Shown: positions 8,243-16,073, counted from the stretch's first letter. The stretch is DNA of 35,906 bases from Legionellales bacterium (GCA_002722435.1 PBLX01000007.1:1-35906), one strand, 5' to 3'. Made by a program: numbers and translations. The notes: generated by a model from the sequence alone, not told the origin.

Positions 8243-9207
8243 TACCAAAATCTTTCTATACCTGGCCTGCAGGATTCTTCAAAATCTAAAAATATTTTAA
8301 GTTCCTGTGTATTATCACGATCAGTAGCAACTCCTGCTATATCTGTGTTTTCTGTTAGCCAATTTTTATATTTTACATTTAGCATATCAGGTTCTTTTAA
8401 AAATGCAAACTGATGACGTATTTCATTAGCAGTACAATATTCCTGTATTTGGGGCAAGTGTTTTACGTTAAGGGCACTAACTGTTGTCCATGTATCTAGT
8501 GTAAACATTTTATACTGTGTTGAAAGTTCTCTATAGTATAACATGTTACTCTCAAAATTATCCCATTTTACTGGATATCTTATATAATCGTGTACGTTGC
8601 CTATACCATCAAAACTTACTGTTACAATTACTGCTACGTTTTTTTCTAATAGGTTTTGTATTTGTTTGATCCTTACACATGCATTAGTATTAATTCGAAC
8701 AATACGAACACTATCTGGTAAATCGTTTAGAACTGTATTGTAATTTTTGCTAATACTAGGTTCGCCGCCATTAATATCTATTTCAACTACACGTTCCAGG
8801 GGTAATGTATTGTACAGTTCATAATTATCCTTTACTACTAATTTACCTTTTAAATTTCCTATGCGTGTACTTAAACTAGGTTTACATGTTACACATGCAC
8901 TATTGCAATAGTTGTCCAGTGTGCCTCCTAGTTGTATGTAACGTTTGTTAAACTTTCGCAGTATCCTATCACGTTCAATGCTGTTTAATCTTATACTAGT
9001 GCCATTGAGTTCTTCAGTTTGTTTACATCTAATGCATTCATTAGGCCATTGATCATTGCGCATTTGATATCTTAGGTATTCTAGCCAAGCACTGTTTTCC
9101 AGTTGTCTGAAACTATTATATTGGTTTGCATTTACCATATGGCCACAACATCCTATTGTTCCGTTGCTGTTTAATCTTGCGTAGTGGCCTAGTCTTGGGC
9201 AATGCAT
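8242..9207 (-). CDS. Radical SAM protein with N-terminal twitch-like cysteine region (copy 3)
   Basis: A 321-residue protein with the core motif YCNSACVTC (cysteines 101, 105, 108) and NGGEPS after it. Before the core are C3, C20/C21 (NGTIGCC) and C58/C61 (CIRC), matching the layout of copies 1 and 2 though overall sequence similarity looks low. It starts at an ATG inside the end of the sulfotransferase-like gene, without a clear Shine-Dalgarno, and ends on the TAATG shared with the SDR. Being the shortest of the three, it has almost nothing N-terminal of the auxiliary cysteines, so it may represent the minimal form. Confidence 0.85.
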   Translation of the reverse strand: MHCPRLGHYARLNSNGTIGCCGHMVNANQYNSFRQLENSAWLEYLRYQMRNDQWPNECIRCKQTEELNGTSIRLNSIERDRILRKFNKRYIQLGGTLDNYCNSACVTCKPSLSTRIGNLKGKLVVKDNYELYNTLPLERVVEIDINGGEPSISKNYNTVLNDLPDSVRIVRINTNACVRIKQIQNLLEKNVAVIVTVSFDGIGNVHDYIRYPVKWDNFESNMLYYRELSTQYKMFTLDTWTTVSALNVKHLPQIQEYCTANEIRHQFAFLKEPDMLNVKYKNWLTENTDIAGVATDRDNTQELKIFLDFEESCRPGIERFW

Positions 9208-9755
9208 TTTTTATATAACACCTTTTGTGTATCTTTAATGTATTGATTTATTTCAGTTAGATTTGTTGTAGTGTTGACAAATTTTTTATAAATTATGTTA
9301 TCTAAATTTATCCAGTGTGTTGGTGCAACATAGTCATAGTATCTAGTGCTTGCATTTTTATGCACACTTATCTTAAGATCGTCTAAACTGAGAATGTGAA
9401 TTTGTCCAGTATAGTTTTTATAAAGATGACACAACCACATGTACTGTGGCATAAAATGTCTATCTACAAGTTCACCACGTTCTATTAAGGATACTAGTGT
9501 ATCTTCATCCAATTGTTGGTTAAGTTCTATGTATGTATTTACTCCACTGTTGAATCTTGTTTGTGCTTCACGCCAGAATACTGTTACTAGTTCAGTGCTT
9601 TTGTCAAAACTTCTGTTTACAACGTGCTTATTTACTGCTAATTGTTCTAGGCTACTGCTTGCATTCTTAAAAATAGGATACACAAAGCCATGCACAGATA
9701 ATTCTAAAACTGTACATAGCCTTGGGTATACTTGTTCAGGATTGTATTGAATCAT
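9189..9755 (-). CDS. Sulfotransferase-like protein
   Basis: The N-terminal segment VYPIFKNASSSL (K30-N31) resembles the 5'-phosphosulfate-binding loop of carbohydrate-type sulfotransferases (K-x-A-x-T/S-S/T), and VTVFWREAQTRFNSG resembles the 3'-phosphate-binding 'RDP..R..S' segment with W-R-E in place of R-D-P. The later DRHFMPQYMWL matches the 'H-x-x-P-Q' region of sulfotransferase family 2. It would move sulfate from PAPS to a hydroxyl on a sugar or peptide. At 188 residues it is short. The ATG lies directly after the gp32 terminator's T-run with no Shine-Dalgarno, so expression probably depends on read-through or an unseen signal. It is the first of four overlapping genes with two radical SAM proteins and an SDR. 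Confidence 0.6.
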   Translation of the reverse strand: MIQYNPEQVYPRLCTVLELSVHGFVYPIFKNASSSLEQLAVNKHVVNRSFDKSTELVTVFWREAQTRFNSGVNTYIELNQQLDEDTLVSLIERGELVDRHFMPQYMWLCHLYKNYTGQIHILSLDDLKISVHKNASTRYYDYVAPTHWINLDNIIYKKFVNTTTNLTEINQYIKDTQKVLYKKCIAQD

Positions 9756-9757
9756 TT

Positions 9758-9785
9758 AAAAAAGGGGGGCAGTGCCCCGCCCCCC
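9758..9785 (-). terminator. Rho-independent terminator after gp32
   Basis: On the minus strand GGGGGGC, an 8-base loop and GCCCCCC are followed by TTTTTT. It begins a few bases after the gp32 stop codon and ends right before the ATG of the sulfotransferase-like gene. Confidence 0.85.
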
Positions 9786-9791
9786 TATGCC

Positions 9792-10778
9792 TTATGATTG
9801 GCGGTTACGAATCATCGCTAGGATATCTTCTGCCCGCTTGCTTTCACCAGCAGGTGCTTCTGCAGGTGCCGCCACTGTTTCTGTTTGTGGAGCAGGAGCA
9901 GGAGTTTCTGCTGGTGCTGGAGTTGCTGCCGGAGCAGGTGTTGCTGGAGCCGCTGCCGCAGTAGACGTACTTGAGGATGAGGATCCTGCGGGTGCTTCTA
10001 CTCCATATGGACGATAGTATTGTGCAAATCTCTCTGCATCATATGGTTGTCCATCTACACTTGCTTCGAACATCTCTTTAATGCACTGCAATTCTACTTC
10101 AGTAGGTTTCTTAGGAAGGAAATCACTAAGTGTATGTAAGCCATGTGCGTCAATAGCCGCCATCTGCTGTTCAGTAAGTGCAGTTTCTTTACGAGCCCAT
10201 TTACTGGTACTGTAATCTGCATACTGACCCTTAGTTGTCTTTGTGATACGGAAGTCCAATCCCTGTGTATAATCTGTAGGAAGTTCCTGGATATCCGGAT
10301 CCATAAGTGCATCCTTGATTAGATTAAAGATGCTTGGAGAGATAACAAATCTGCGGATAGGATTATCCGGAGTGTTATCTTCTGCTAAAGGATTTTCAGT
10401 TACAAAACCCTGGAAAATGTAACTACGCTTCTTCCAGTATTTGCGTCCCATTTCCTCTAGTGAACTATCCTTAAACCAACCACGTACTTCAGTAAGTACT
10501 GGACATGTCTCACTCCACATTTCAACACAGGGAACCTGTACCATTACAGGCTTACTGTTCATGTCGTTTTTAATACCACTAAAGGGTAAACGAATCATAA
10601 GCCTTTCAGCCCAAAAGAATGTGTTATTAGGATCTCCATCGGGCAAGAAACGAACTGCTGCCGTCGTGCCTTCTGGGATATTCCAATGTGGGAAGATTGC
10701 GTTGTCGCCGCCGCCTGTACGCTCACTGCGTGATTCTTGTGATTTAAGTTTTGCTCTAATTTCTGCCAAAGATGCCAT
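9792..10778 (-). CDS. 32: Single-stranded DNA-binding protein gp32
   Basis: The 328-residue protein has the layout of T4-type gp32: a basic N-terminal segment for cooperative binding (LAEIRAKLKSQESRSER), an OB-fold core with aromatic and basic residues (RRFVISPSIF, GLDFRITKTTKGQY, STSKWARK), then a long Ala/Pro/Ser linker (about 255-310) and a conserved C-terminal tip KRAEDILAMIRNRQS for partner binding. The core keeps C-x7-C (CVEMWSETC), a partial remnant of the T4 zinc site. It coats ssDNA during replication and recombination with UvsX/UvsY. The ATG has AGGAG 7 bases upstream, and the gene has its own promoter, repeat-bearing leader and terminator, so it is a self-contained unit. Confidence 0.93.
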   Translation of the reverse strand: MASLAEIRAKLKSQESRSERTGGGDNAIFPHWNIPEGTTAAVRFLPDGDPNNTFFWAERLMIRLPFSGIKNDMNSKPVMVQVPCVEMWSETCPVLTEVRGWFKDSSLEEMGRKYWKKRSYIFQGFVTENPLAEDNTPDNPIRRFVISPSIFNLIKDALMDPDIQELPTDYTQGLDFRITKTTKGQYADYSTSKWARKETALTEQQMAAIDAHGLHTLSDFLPKKPTEVELQCIKEMFEASVDGQPYDAERFAQYYRPYGVEAPAGSSSSSTSTAAAAPATPAPAATPAPAETPAPAPQTETVAAPAEAPAGESKRAEDILAMIRNRQS

Positions 10779-10790
10779 TATTTTCTCCTA

Positions 10791-10823
10791 TATGTGCCAT
10801 TGTTTAGCCTTGTATGTGCCATT
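10791..10823. repeat. Direct repeat in gp32 leader (possible regulatory site)
   Basis: The 11-base TATGTGCCATT (plus-strand reading) occurs at 10791-10801 and 10813-10823, one 22-base period apart. On the mRNA strand both copies (AATGGCACATA) are in the short leader between the predicted start site and the Shine-Dalgarno. gp32 of T4 represses its own translation through its leader, so these may be binding or structural elements. Confidence 0.6.
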
Positions 10824-10827
10824 TCAC

Positions 10828-10846
10828 ATACTATATTACATAGTAT
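10828..10846. promoter_or_regulatory. Inverted repeat overlapping the gp32 promoter -10
   Basis: ATACTAT, a 5-base spacer ATTAC and ATAGTAT form a 7-base perfect inverted repeat that overlaps the gp32 -10 hexamer and the predicted start site. Its position suits an operator for a dimeric regulator; no such regulator is visible in the window. Confidence 0.4.
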
Positions 10847-10871
10847 ATGACATTAGTATTTAGCATGTCAA
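10842..10871 (-). promoter_or_regulatory. Sigma-70 promoter for gp32
   Basis: On the minus strand TTGACA (10871-10866), an 18-base spacer and TATACT (10847-10842). Predicted start near 10835, giving a leader of a little under 60 bases. Confidence 0.7.
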
Positions 10872-10895
10872 TAACTTTTTTGTGGTTTTTTTGAT

Positions 10896-10922
10896 ATAAA
10901 AAAACAGGGCCGAAGCCCTGTT
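10896..10922 (-). terminator. Rho-independent terminator after the 831-residue protein gene
   Basis: On the minus strand AACAGGGC-TTCG-GCCCTGTT followed by a run of T: an 8-base stem closed by a UUCG tetraloop. It separates the late gene to the right from the gp32 promoter to the left. Confidence 0.9.
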
Positions 10923-10941
10923 TAGTTAGTAGTGTGTTGGT

Positions 10942-13437
10942 TTACTTTTCGAGATCCTGTAGTTTCCGTAGTTGTCTTGCCACTATACTTCTTGGTGTTA
11001 TTTGATAGCCTGGTTCGCCTTCATGTATGCCGTGGTTGCTCCGCATGTTTGACCCTACGCCTGCCATTGCCTTCATTTTTGCAATGCTTTCCGCCACTTC
11101 GTCTGCCTCTTGTGATTCTTCAACTGCTTCTTTGGATTCAAAAAATCCCATTCTCTTGAGTTCTTTCATTACCAAACGCTTGACCATTTTATCTTGACCA
11201 CTAGCATACTTCATGAATAACTCTCTTGCTTCTTTGTCCGTTGCAGGATCTTCCATCTCAATCTTATCTAAAATTTTATTTGACATGGCCATTGCTTCGC
11301 CGCCTTCGCCGCCTACATATGATCCATCTGCTTTTTGTGTGCCTTTGTAAATGCCTGGCTTGTCTACGTCTTTTATAGTGCCGCCACCTGGCAAATCAAT
11401 ATCTGCCTCTTGTACTGACTCGTCCATTTCTGTACGAATCCTTTCAATATCGCTGTCGCTTACCATAGGGTGCATTTTTTTAATTTCTTCATTGCTAGAC
11501 CCGTCACGGATCATATCTTCAATATGCATCATAAGATCTTTCATCTTACCTTCTTCAAGATCTTCGCCTTCAGCAATCATCTTTGGGGGATCTATATCTG
11601 CATCTTTAATTGCTTTTCTTGCTGCCTTCATGTCATCTCTATCAATATATAGGAAGCCGTTTCTAAAGCCATCATGTGATATGCCTGCATCTTTGAGTGC
11701 ATTTATTACCATTTTTTCGTAACCTTCATCAATTAATTCAACATCTTCAAAACGTGGGCGGCCAAATCTTCTTGGAATAACCATTTTTGTTTGATCAGGT
11801 CCTGTTTTGTTAATTTGATCCAGTGCCATTTGCATTGACTTTTGGAACTTTGGTCCATAGTCATCAACATGATCCATTAGCCAGCCCATAATAATTGGTC
11901 GGGCATCAGCGTTAGGATCTTTATCGCCTGCTTCACCTAAATCGTCATATAGTTCGTCATCACCAATGAATGCACCCACTGCTGCTGTAGCATCTTCACC
12001 AGCATCTCCTAAAGGCAATGGCTTCTCCATTAGTCTTGCAAGTCCCATTGCATCGGATTCATTTTCGGGTAGTGCCCATGTGCCTTCTGCAATCATATTC
12101 ATACTCTCTTCATATGATTCAAATGTAACACCTTCTGTCTTGTCCTTACCAAATAGATCCTTTTTGGCCTTAGGCTCTTTAACATCCACTTTGCCCTGCA
12201 AATATTTCTTAGCAATCTGGAAAGCCATCTTTTGTTGTGCAGGATCGTCAAGTTCAATATCACTTAGTGCATTTGCTGCTTTATCATTAGTCATATTGTT
12301 AGCAAGATACTTCATAATAGCAACTAGAATACTGCGATTCTTTCTGCTTGTATCCATATCGCTGTTTTTCATAAACTGCATGTAGTTTTTTAGTTCAGCC
12401 ATATCTGCAGGATTATTAAACACTTCAATATTATCATCACTATTAGCAAAATCTATTAGATCTTTCATGTCTGCTTCTTTTACTTGTCTACGCTGTTCCA
12501 TTGCTTTCCTAACACTTGGCAAACTATTTGTAAGTCTCTCGTCATAAACTTCTCTAGTAAGTTTTAGTTTAAGATCTTCCAGGTCACCTTCTTCTTGTAC
12601 TTCTTCAGGACTCCAGTTTTCAAAATACTCACTATACCCGTTTGCAGACGCCAGTGTCTTAAGGGTATCTTTTAGTCCATAGTAACGATCAGTTGCTGCT
12701 TCAATAATTTCATTTTGCTCTTCTGTAACATAATCCTCACGCTTAATGGCGCGTACAAATGTCTTAAGATTTTGCATCTCTGTCATAATCTCTACAATGT
12801 GTTTACCACGGTCATCACGAGTATGCCCTTCGTTACTGACGTGTCTTGCCATTGCTCTTGCTCCTGGCAAATAATTGTTAGCAAACTTGAAGCGTTCTCC
12901 ATCACTGTTTTCAATGTAGATAGCACTAATGTTACGACTTCTTGCGCCCATTTTTGTCTCGTCTACAGTTTTGTTATGCTGTATAATAATTTTTGCGGTT
13001 CCCTGTTCTAGGAAACTCTTTTGGCTACTGCCATACATTTTGTTTTCCATCACTTCGTCCTGGCTACGTTGTGTTAAAAACTGATAATCCTTTTTATCAA
13101 GTCTCTCTTTTGTTACATTATGAGTTTCGTAATTTAACATGTTTCTTGCACTAAACTTACTCAATTCTTTTAAAAATCCATACCAAGCATCTGCAGTATC
13201 ACTGTCAGCATCTTCAACTATACTATTCGGAAAATATACCTGTAAAGTACCTTCTTCATTTAGACTTAGAGTTACTGCACCAATTGGTAAGTCCTTGTGC
13301 TTAAACTGAAATTCAAAGAAACGTGCTTGGCTAGAATCAGTAGTCTGCATGCCATTAGTATCCCCCAATTTGATACTGCTAACACGACTACGAATCTTGT
13401 CAAATAGTTCTTCTGCTATGTTATTTATTGATCTCAT
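10942..13437 (-). CDS. Large conserved T4-like marine phage protein, probably virion-associated
   Basis: I do not know the function of this 831-residue protein; it reads like large proteins of unknown function kept in marine T4-like phages beside terminase. Visible parts: an N-terminal folded region (about 1-230) with the segments FFEFQFKHKDLPIGAVTL and NNYLPGARAMARHV; a helical, charged middle; a segment SDAMGLARLMEKPLPLGDAG (about 480) ending in NADARPIIMGWL; a long acidic Glu/Lys-rich stretch; and a short basic C-terminus (PRSIVARQLRKLQDLEK). Of the two near ATGs, 13443 overlaps a late box while 13437 lies 5 bases after it, so I take 13437. It follows the gp17 stop by a few bases and ends in a strong terminator. 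Confidence 0.7.
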   Translation of the reverse strand: MRSINNIAEELFDKIRSRVSSIKLGDTNGMQTTDSSQARFFEFQFKHKDLPIGAVTLSLNEEGTLQVYFPNSIVEDADSDTADAWYGFLKELSKFSARNMLNYETHNVTKERLDKKDYQFLTQRSQDEVMENKMYGSSQKSFLEQGTAKIIIQHNKTVDETKMGARSRNISAIYIENSDGERFKFANNYLPGARAMARHVSNEGHTRDDRGKHIVEIMTEMQNLKTFVRAIKREDYVTEEQNEIIEAATDRYYGLKDTLKTLASANGYSEYFENWSPEEVQEEGDLEDLKLKLTREVYDERLTNSLPSVRKAMEQRRQVKEADMKDLIDFANSDDNIEVFNNPADMAELKNYMQFMKNSDMDTSRKNRSILVAIMKYLANNMTNDKAANALSDIELDDPAQQKMAFQIAKKYLQGKVDVKEPKAKKDLFGKDKTEGVTFESYEESMNMIAEGTWALPENESDAMGLARLMEKPLPLGDAGEDATAAVGAFIGDDELYDDLGEAGDKDPNADARPIIMGWLMDHVDDYGPKFQKSMQMALDQINKTGPDQTKMVIPRRFGRPRFEDVELIDEGYEKMVINALKDAGISHDGFRNGFLYIDRDDMKAARKAIKDADIDPPKMIAEGEDLEEGKMKDLMMHIEDMIRDGSSNEEIKKMHPMVSDSDIERIRTEMDESVQEADIDLPGGGTIKDVDKPGIYKGTQKADGSYVGGEGGEAMAMSNKILDKIEMEDPATDKEARELFMKYASGQDKMVKRLVMKELKRMGFFESKEAVEESQEADEVAESIAKMKAMAGVGSNMRSNHGIHEGEPGYQITPRSIVARQLRKLQDLEK

Positions 13438-13442
13438 ATACA

Positions 13443-13450
13443 TATTTATC
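13443..13450 (-). promoter_or_regulatory. Late-promoter box abutting the start of the 831-residue gene
   Basis: GATAAATA on the minus strand, overlapping the end of the gp17 stop codon and 5 bases before the ATG at 13437. No Shine-Dalgarno lies between box and ATG. Confidence 0.5.
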
Positions 13451-15015
13451 TAGACCATAATAAATGGCATAGGTTCAAGTTCGAAATCGTCACCGTCACG
13501 AATATGAAGATCAAGTTCTGGATTATAACTTTTAATTGTTTGTGCCATGCGCATTACAAGTAGTGTAGCCATCACAAGATCATCAGTATCGCCCTGTTTA
13601 GCACTGTAACTATTTCCACTTGCTATAAAACTTTTCATTTCACTTATAAGCATTTTACTATTAATCTTAACCTTATCTGTTTCAACTAGTGTCTTAAACT
13701 TTGCACATATTGCTAGTTTACTACGATGTGTAGTGTTAAATCCACGTCTATATGCTCTTGTATTACCATGGGCCTTAGGCTCGCTCAAAAATATTCCAGG
13801 TATATTTTCTTCACCTATTTCCGCTACACTTTGCAGTGATGCTTCACCTATTGTGTTGTTCTCCACACTATAATATACACTATTTGCATCTCCACATTCC
13901 TCAACTAGATATTTGTTTATTTCTATTAGTATCCTTATTTGTTGTGGTATAGGAGTTTTGTTGTGACTCCATTCACCTACCTGTATCATACTGGGTACTT
14001 CAAATATTTCTATTGCTGCAGGATCTCCTCCAGTACCCAAACTAGGATCAAGTCCCACTAGATATGTTTTTCCTTTTTCGGGTGCTTTATACCAACGCAC
14101 TTTGCCGTGCCTAAATAGTGGATCATTACCTCTTAGGTTTGTAAGACACATACTATCCACAAGTGTTTCATCATAAACTATAAATTCACAGTCGTGTTCG
14201 CGCCTAAAACGCTCTTCGCCAATTCGTCCTAGTTCTTCCTGTTTCCAAGTATCGTCTCTGTCAGGATGCTCCCACCAATAACTACGAAATGCTTTAAATC
14301 CGTTGACTCCTATGTCAGTTTCCTCACCATCACTATCAAACTGTTTATTCGCATCTCGCCATATAAGGGCAAACTGATCCTCGTCACTGTTAGGAGTGCT
14401 TGTAATAATAGCCTTACCACCTGTTGCTAGTGTAGGTGAAATACTAGTCCAAAACTCACGGGCAATACTAGGACGCACAAATGCAAACTCATCACAGTAT
14501 AGCAGTGTAATACTCATGCCTCGTCCAGTGTTGTCTGTGGTTGCTTGTGCTACAATACGCGAACCATTGTCAAAGTCTATACTACCTTTGTTGTAACTTA
14601 CAACGCCAGCACGGATATGATCAGGACATAGTTCATATGCATAACGAATACGTTGCATAATTTCCTGTGCACCTGCATACTTGTGTGCGGCAATAAGTAT
14701 TATACTGTCTGGCACAAACATTGCATACCATAACAAATATCCTGCAGCAGTCGTAGATTTGCCTGTCTGTCTCGGTAACATGTTTATATTAAAGCGATAG
14801 TTATGATATATATCTATAAGTTTGTCCTGATATTCAAATGCATTATAAGTCATACGTCCTCTAGTAGGATGTTGTATGTTAAAGTAATTGTTTATAAAAT
14901 ATTTGATGCCAGTAGCAGGATCTGCGCATTTTGCAAATTCTGTTAGTTGTTCACGGGTAAATGTTTCTTTCTTGTATGCTTTTTTTATTAGCACACCATC
15001 TAAAGACTTTGCCAT
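13450..15015 (-). CDS. 17: Terminase large subunit gp17
   Basis: A 521-residue two-domain packaging motor (T4 gp17 is 610). ATPase domain: Walker A PRQTGKST at 81-88, Walker B LLYCDEF at 171-177, and coupling motif ITSTPNS at about 204-210. RNase-H-like nuclease domain: LVGLDPSLG with Asp 323, VYYSVENN with Glu 385 and the DTDDLVMA aspartates at about 477-479. It translocates DNA into proheads and makes the packaging cuts, working with gp16 (19114) and the portal (not in window). The ATG overlaps the usg stop as TAATG, so usg and gp17 are co-translated. Confidence 0.95.
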   Translation of the reverse strand: MAKSLDGVLIKKAYKKETFTREQLTEFAKCADPATGIKYFINNYFNIQHPTRGRMTYNAFEYQDKLIDIYHNYRFNINMLPRQTGKSTTAAGYLLWYAMFVPDSIILIAAHKYAGAQEIMQRIRYAYELCPDHIRAGVVSYNKGSIDFDNGSRIVAQATTDNTGRGMSITLLYCDEFAFVRPSIAREFWTSISPTLATGGKAIITSTPNSDEDQFALIWRDANKQFDSDGEETDIGVNGFKAFRSYWWEHPDRDDTWKQEELGRIGEERFRREHDCEFIVYDETLVDSMCLTNLRGNDPLFRHGKVRWYKAPEKGKTYLVGLDPSLGTGGDPAAIEIFEVPSMIQVGEWSHNKTPIPQQIRILIEINKYLVEECGDANSVYYSVENNTIGEASLQSVAEIGEENIPGIFLSEPKAHGNTRAYRRGFNTTHRSKLAICAKFKTLVETDKVKINSKMLISEMKSFIASGNSYSAKQGDTDDLVMATLLVMRMAQTIKSYNPELDLHIRDGDDFELEPMPFIMV

Positions 15016-15266
15016 TATGTTTCGTATACGCCCTTTAAATCTACATAATCTGTACCGCCCCAGTAATTTGTGTGGTATAGATATGCTTCCTGTATAACTG
15101 CGTCTATGTTTTTATGCCAGTAACGAATAAACTTGACACTTCGGGGAAAATCAGGTATAATATCCGGAGTTTGCCAGACAAATTCGTTTATAATATGTAC
15201 ATGATCTGGCATGTGATAATAAACTTGGATAGAGACTAATTTATCTCTGTCAAATCTCTTAATCAT
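15015..15266 (-). CDS. usg: Usg-family protein
   Basis: The 83-residue sequence matches my memory of the Usg family closely: a first strand, then YYHMPDH, NEFVWQTPDIIPDFP and KFIRYWHKNIDAVI. Usg is a small protein of unknown function, best known upstream of trpF in Alphaproteobacteria. Here it sits directly before terminase gp17 with a shared TAATG, making it a candidate packaging or terminase accessory, or simply a gene in the same late unit. The only upstream signal is a late box 4 bases before the ATG and no Shine-Dalgarno. A consensus promoter for the opposite-strand operon runs through its middle. Confidence 0.75.
   Translation of the reverse strand: MIKRFDRDKLVSIQVYYHMPDHVHIINEFVWQTPDIIPDFPRSVKFIRYWHKNIDAVIQEAYLYHTNYWGGTDYVDLKGVYET
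15133..15161 (+). promoter_or_regulatory. Perfect sigma-70 promoter, antisense within usg
   Basis: TTGACA (15133-15138) and TATAAT (15156-15161) are separated by exactly 17 bases on the plus strand. Predicted start near 15168, so the message begins antisense to the first part of usg and has a leader of about 120 bases before the ATG at 15289. Confidence 0.8.
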
Positions 15267-15270
15267 ACTG

Positions 15271-15278
15271 TATTTATC
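15271..15278 (-). promoter_or_regulatory. Late-promoter box abutting usg
   Basis: GATAAATA on the minus strand, 4 bases before the usg ATG, with no Shine-Dalgarno between. Confidence 0.55.
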
Positions 15279-15288
15279 GGAAAACTAT

Positions 15289-15531
15289 ATGGGCAAAGTA
15301 ATAATACAACGTAAACCCTATCAGGCTGTTGCTTGGATAGGCACTGCAGGTTTAATAGTTGGTGCTATGATGAATGCATTTAACGTCTATCCCTGGAATC
15401 TATGGGTAATGATAATTGCAAATGCTATTTGGATACTTGCGGGTGTGCTATGGCGCGAACCTAGTGTATATTGGCTAAATATTTTTATGGTACTAGCATA
15501 TGTACTGGGAGCAATCAAGTACTTGGCATGA
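15289..15531 (+). CDS. Small three-helix membrane protein
   Basis: The 80-residue product is almost entirely hydrophobic with three likely membrane helices (about 12-30, 35-53 and 57-78) and a short basic N-terminus (MGKVIIQRK). Length and three-helix layout recall half-transporter proteins such as SemiSWEETs, but I see no motif to support that. It is the first gene after the strong plus-strand promoter and its TGA overlaps the HNH gene's ATG as ATGA. A GGA lies 8 bases before the ATG. It would act in the host inner membrane early in infection. Confidence 0.75.
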   Translation: MGKVIIQRKPYQAVAWIGTAGLIVGAMMNAFNVYPWNLWVMIIANAIWILAGVLWREPSVYWLNIFMVLAYVLGAIKYLA

Positions 15532-16073
15532 GCGATACACTATTATTAAATGCATGCGGTAATCCTATAAGTAGTTTTCCTGTCAGCACTATACGCTGGC
15601 AACGTGCAGTCAAGTTACATTTTTTGAACAAAGTGGATATACTGGAGTCATATCAAGACTGGCAAATCAATAGTCCTAGTTTTAGTATGCATGTTCCTGC
15701 TACTGTAATTACTCGTGACTATTATAGACCCAAACATAATGTTTGTTTCAATAGATACAACCTAGCACTAAGAGACGAATTCAAATGTCAATACTGTGGT
15801 GAACAATACAGATATGATAACCTTACTATTGATCATGTTATTCCTCGCAGTCAGGGCGGTGTTACAGTATGGACTAATTGTGTTATTGCATGTAAACGTT
15901 GTAATATTGCAAAAGGAAGTAAACTGCTTGCACCCAGGCGGAAACCTGAACAACCCGATTACTATCGTATGGCGGCTCTTAGGAGCCGTTTTCCGTTTAG
16001 TGTGAGACACAGTAGTTGGTTAGACTATCTACCTAACGGAGTGTTGAATGAAACTGTATCAGTACGGGTGTAG
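15528..16073 (+). CDS. HNH endonuclease
   Basis: The C-terminal half has a complete HNH/zinc module: CQYCGE, the catalytic TIDHVIPRSQGG, an Asn in WTNCVIACKRCN and AKGSK. The N-terminal half (LLLNACGNPIS, WQRAVKLHF) resembles the leader region of the bacterial McrA-like HNH proteins that begin with a 'vL.l...P...' pattern. The track start at 15471 is a TTG inside the previous gene; the ATG at 15528 overlaps that gene's stop as ATGA and gives 181 residues. It could be a host-degrading or homing nuclease; HNH proteins next to terminase also assist packaging in some phages, but this one is on the opposite strand under an early promoter. Confidence 0.85.
   Translation: MSDTLLLNACGNPISSFPVSTIRWQRAVKLHFLNKVDILESYQDWQINSPSFSMHVPATVITRDYYRPKHNVCFNRYNLALRDEFKCQYCGEQYRYDNLTIDHVIPRSQGGVTVWTNCVIACKRCNIAKGSKLLAPRRKPEQPDYYRMAALRSRFPFSVRHSSWLDYLPNGVLNETVSVRV

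Noticed and set aside
9265-9300. TTGACA on the plus strand in the sulfotransferase gene
   Set aside because: No good -10 at 16-18 bases and no plus-strand gene downstream.
9772-10017. Ala/Gly-rich plus-strand ORFs (9722 and 9772)
   Set aside because: Antisense of the Ala/Pro linker in gp32; no ribosome site and no independent signal.
10932-13011. Several plus-strand ORFs opposite the 831-residue gene (10932, 11351, 11966, 12715)
   Set aside because: Cysteine/Ser/Phe-rich translations typical of antisense frames; the minus frame is continuous and domain-like.
15289-15531. Calling the three-helix membrane protein a SemiSWEET sugar transporter
   Set aside because: Only length and helix count agree; I see no family motif.
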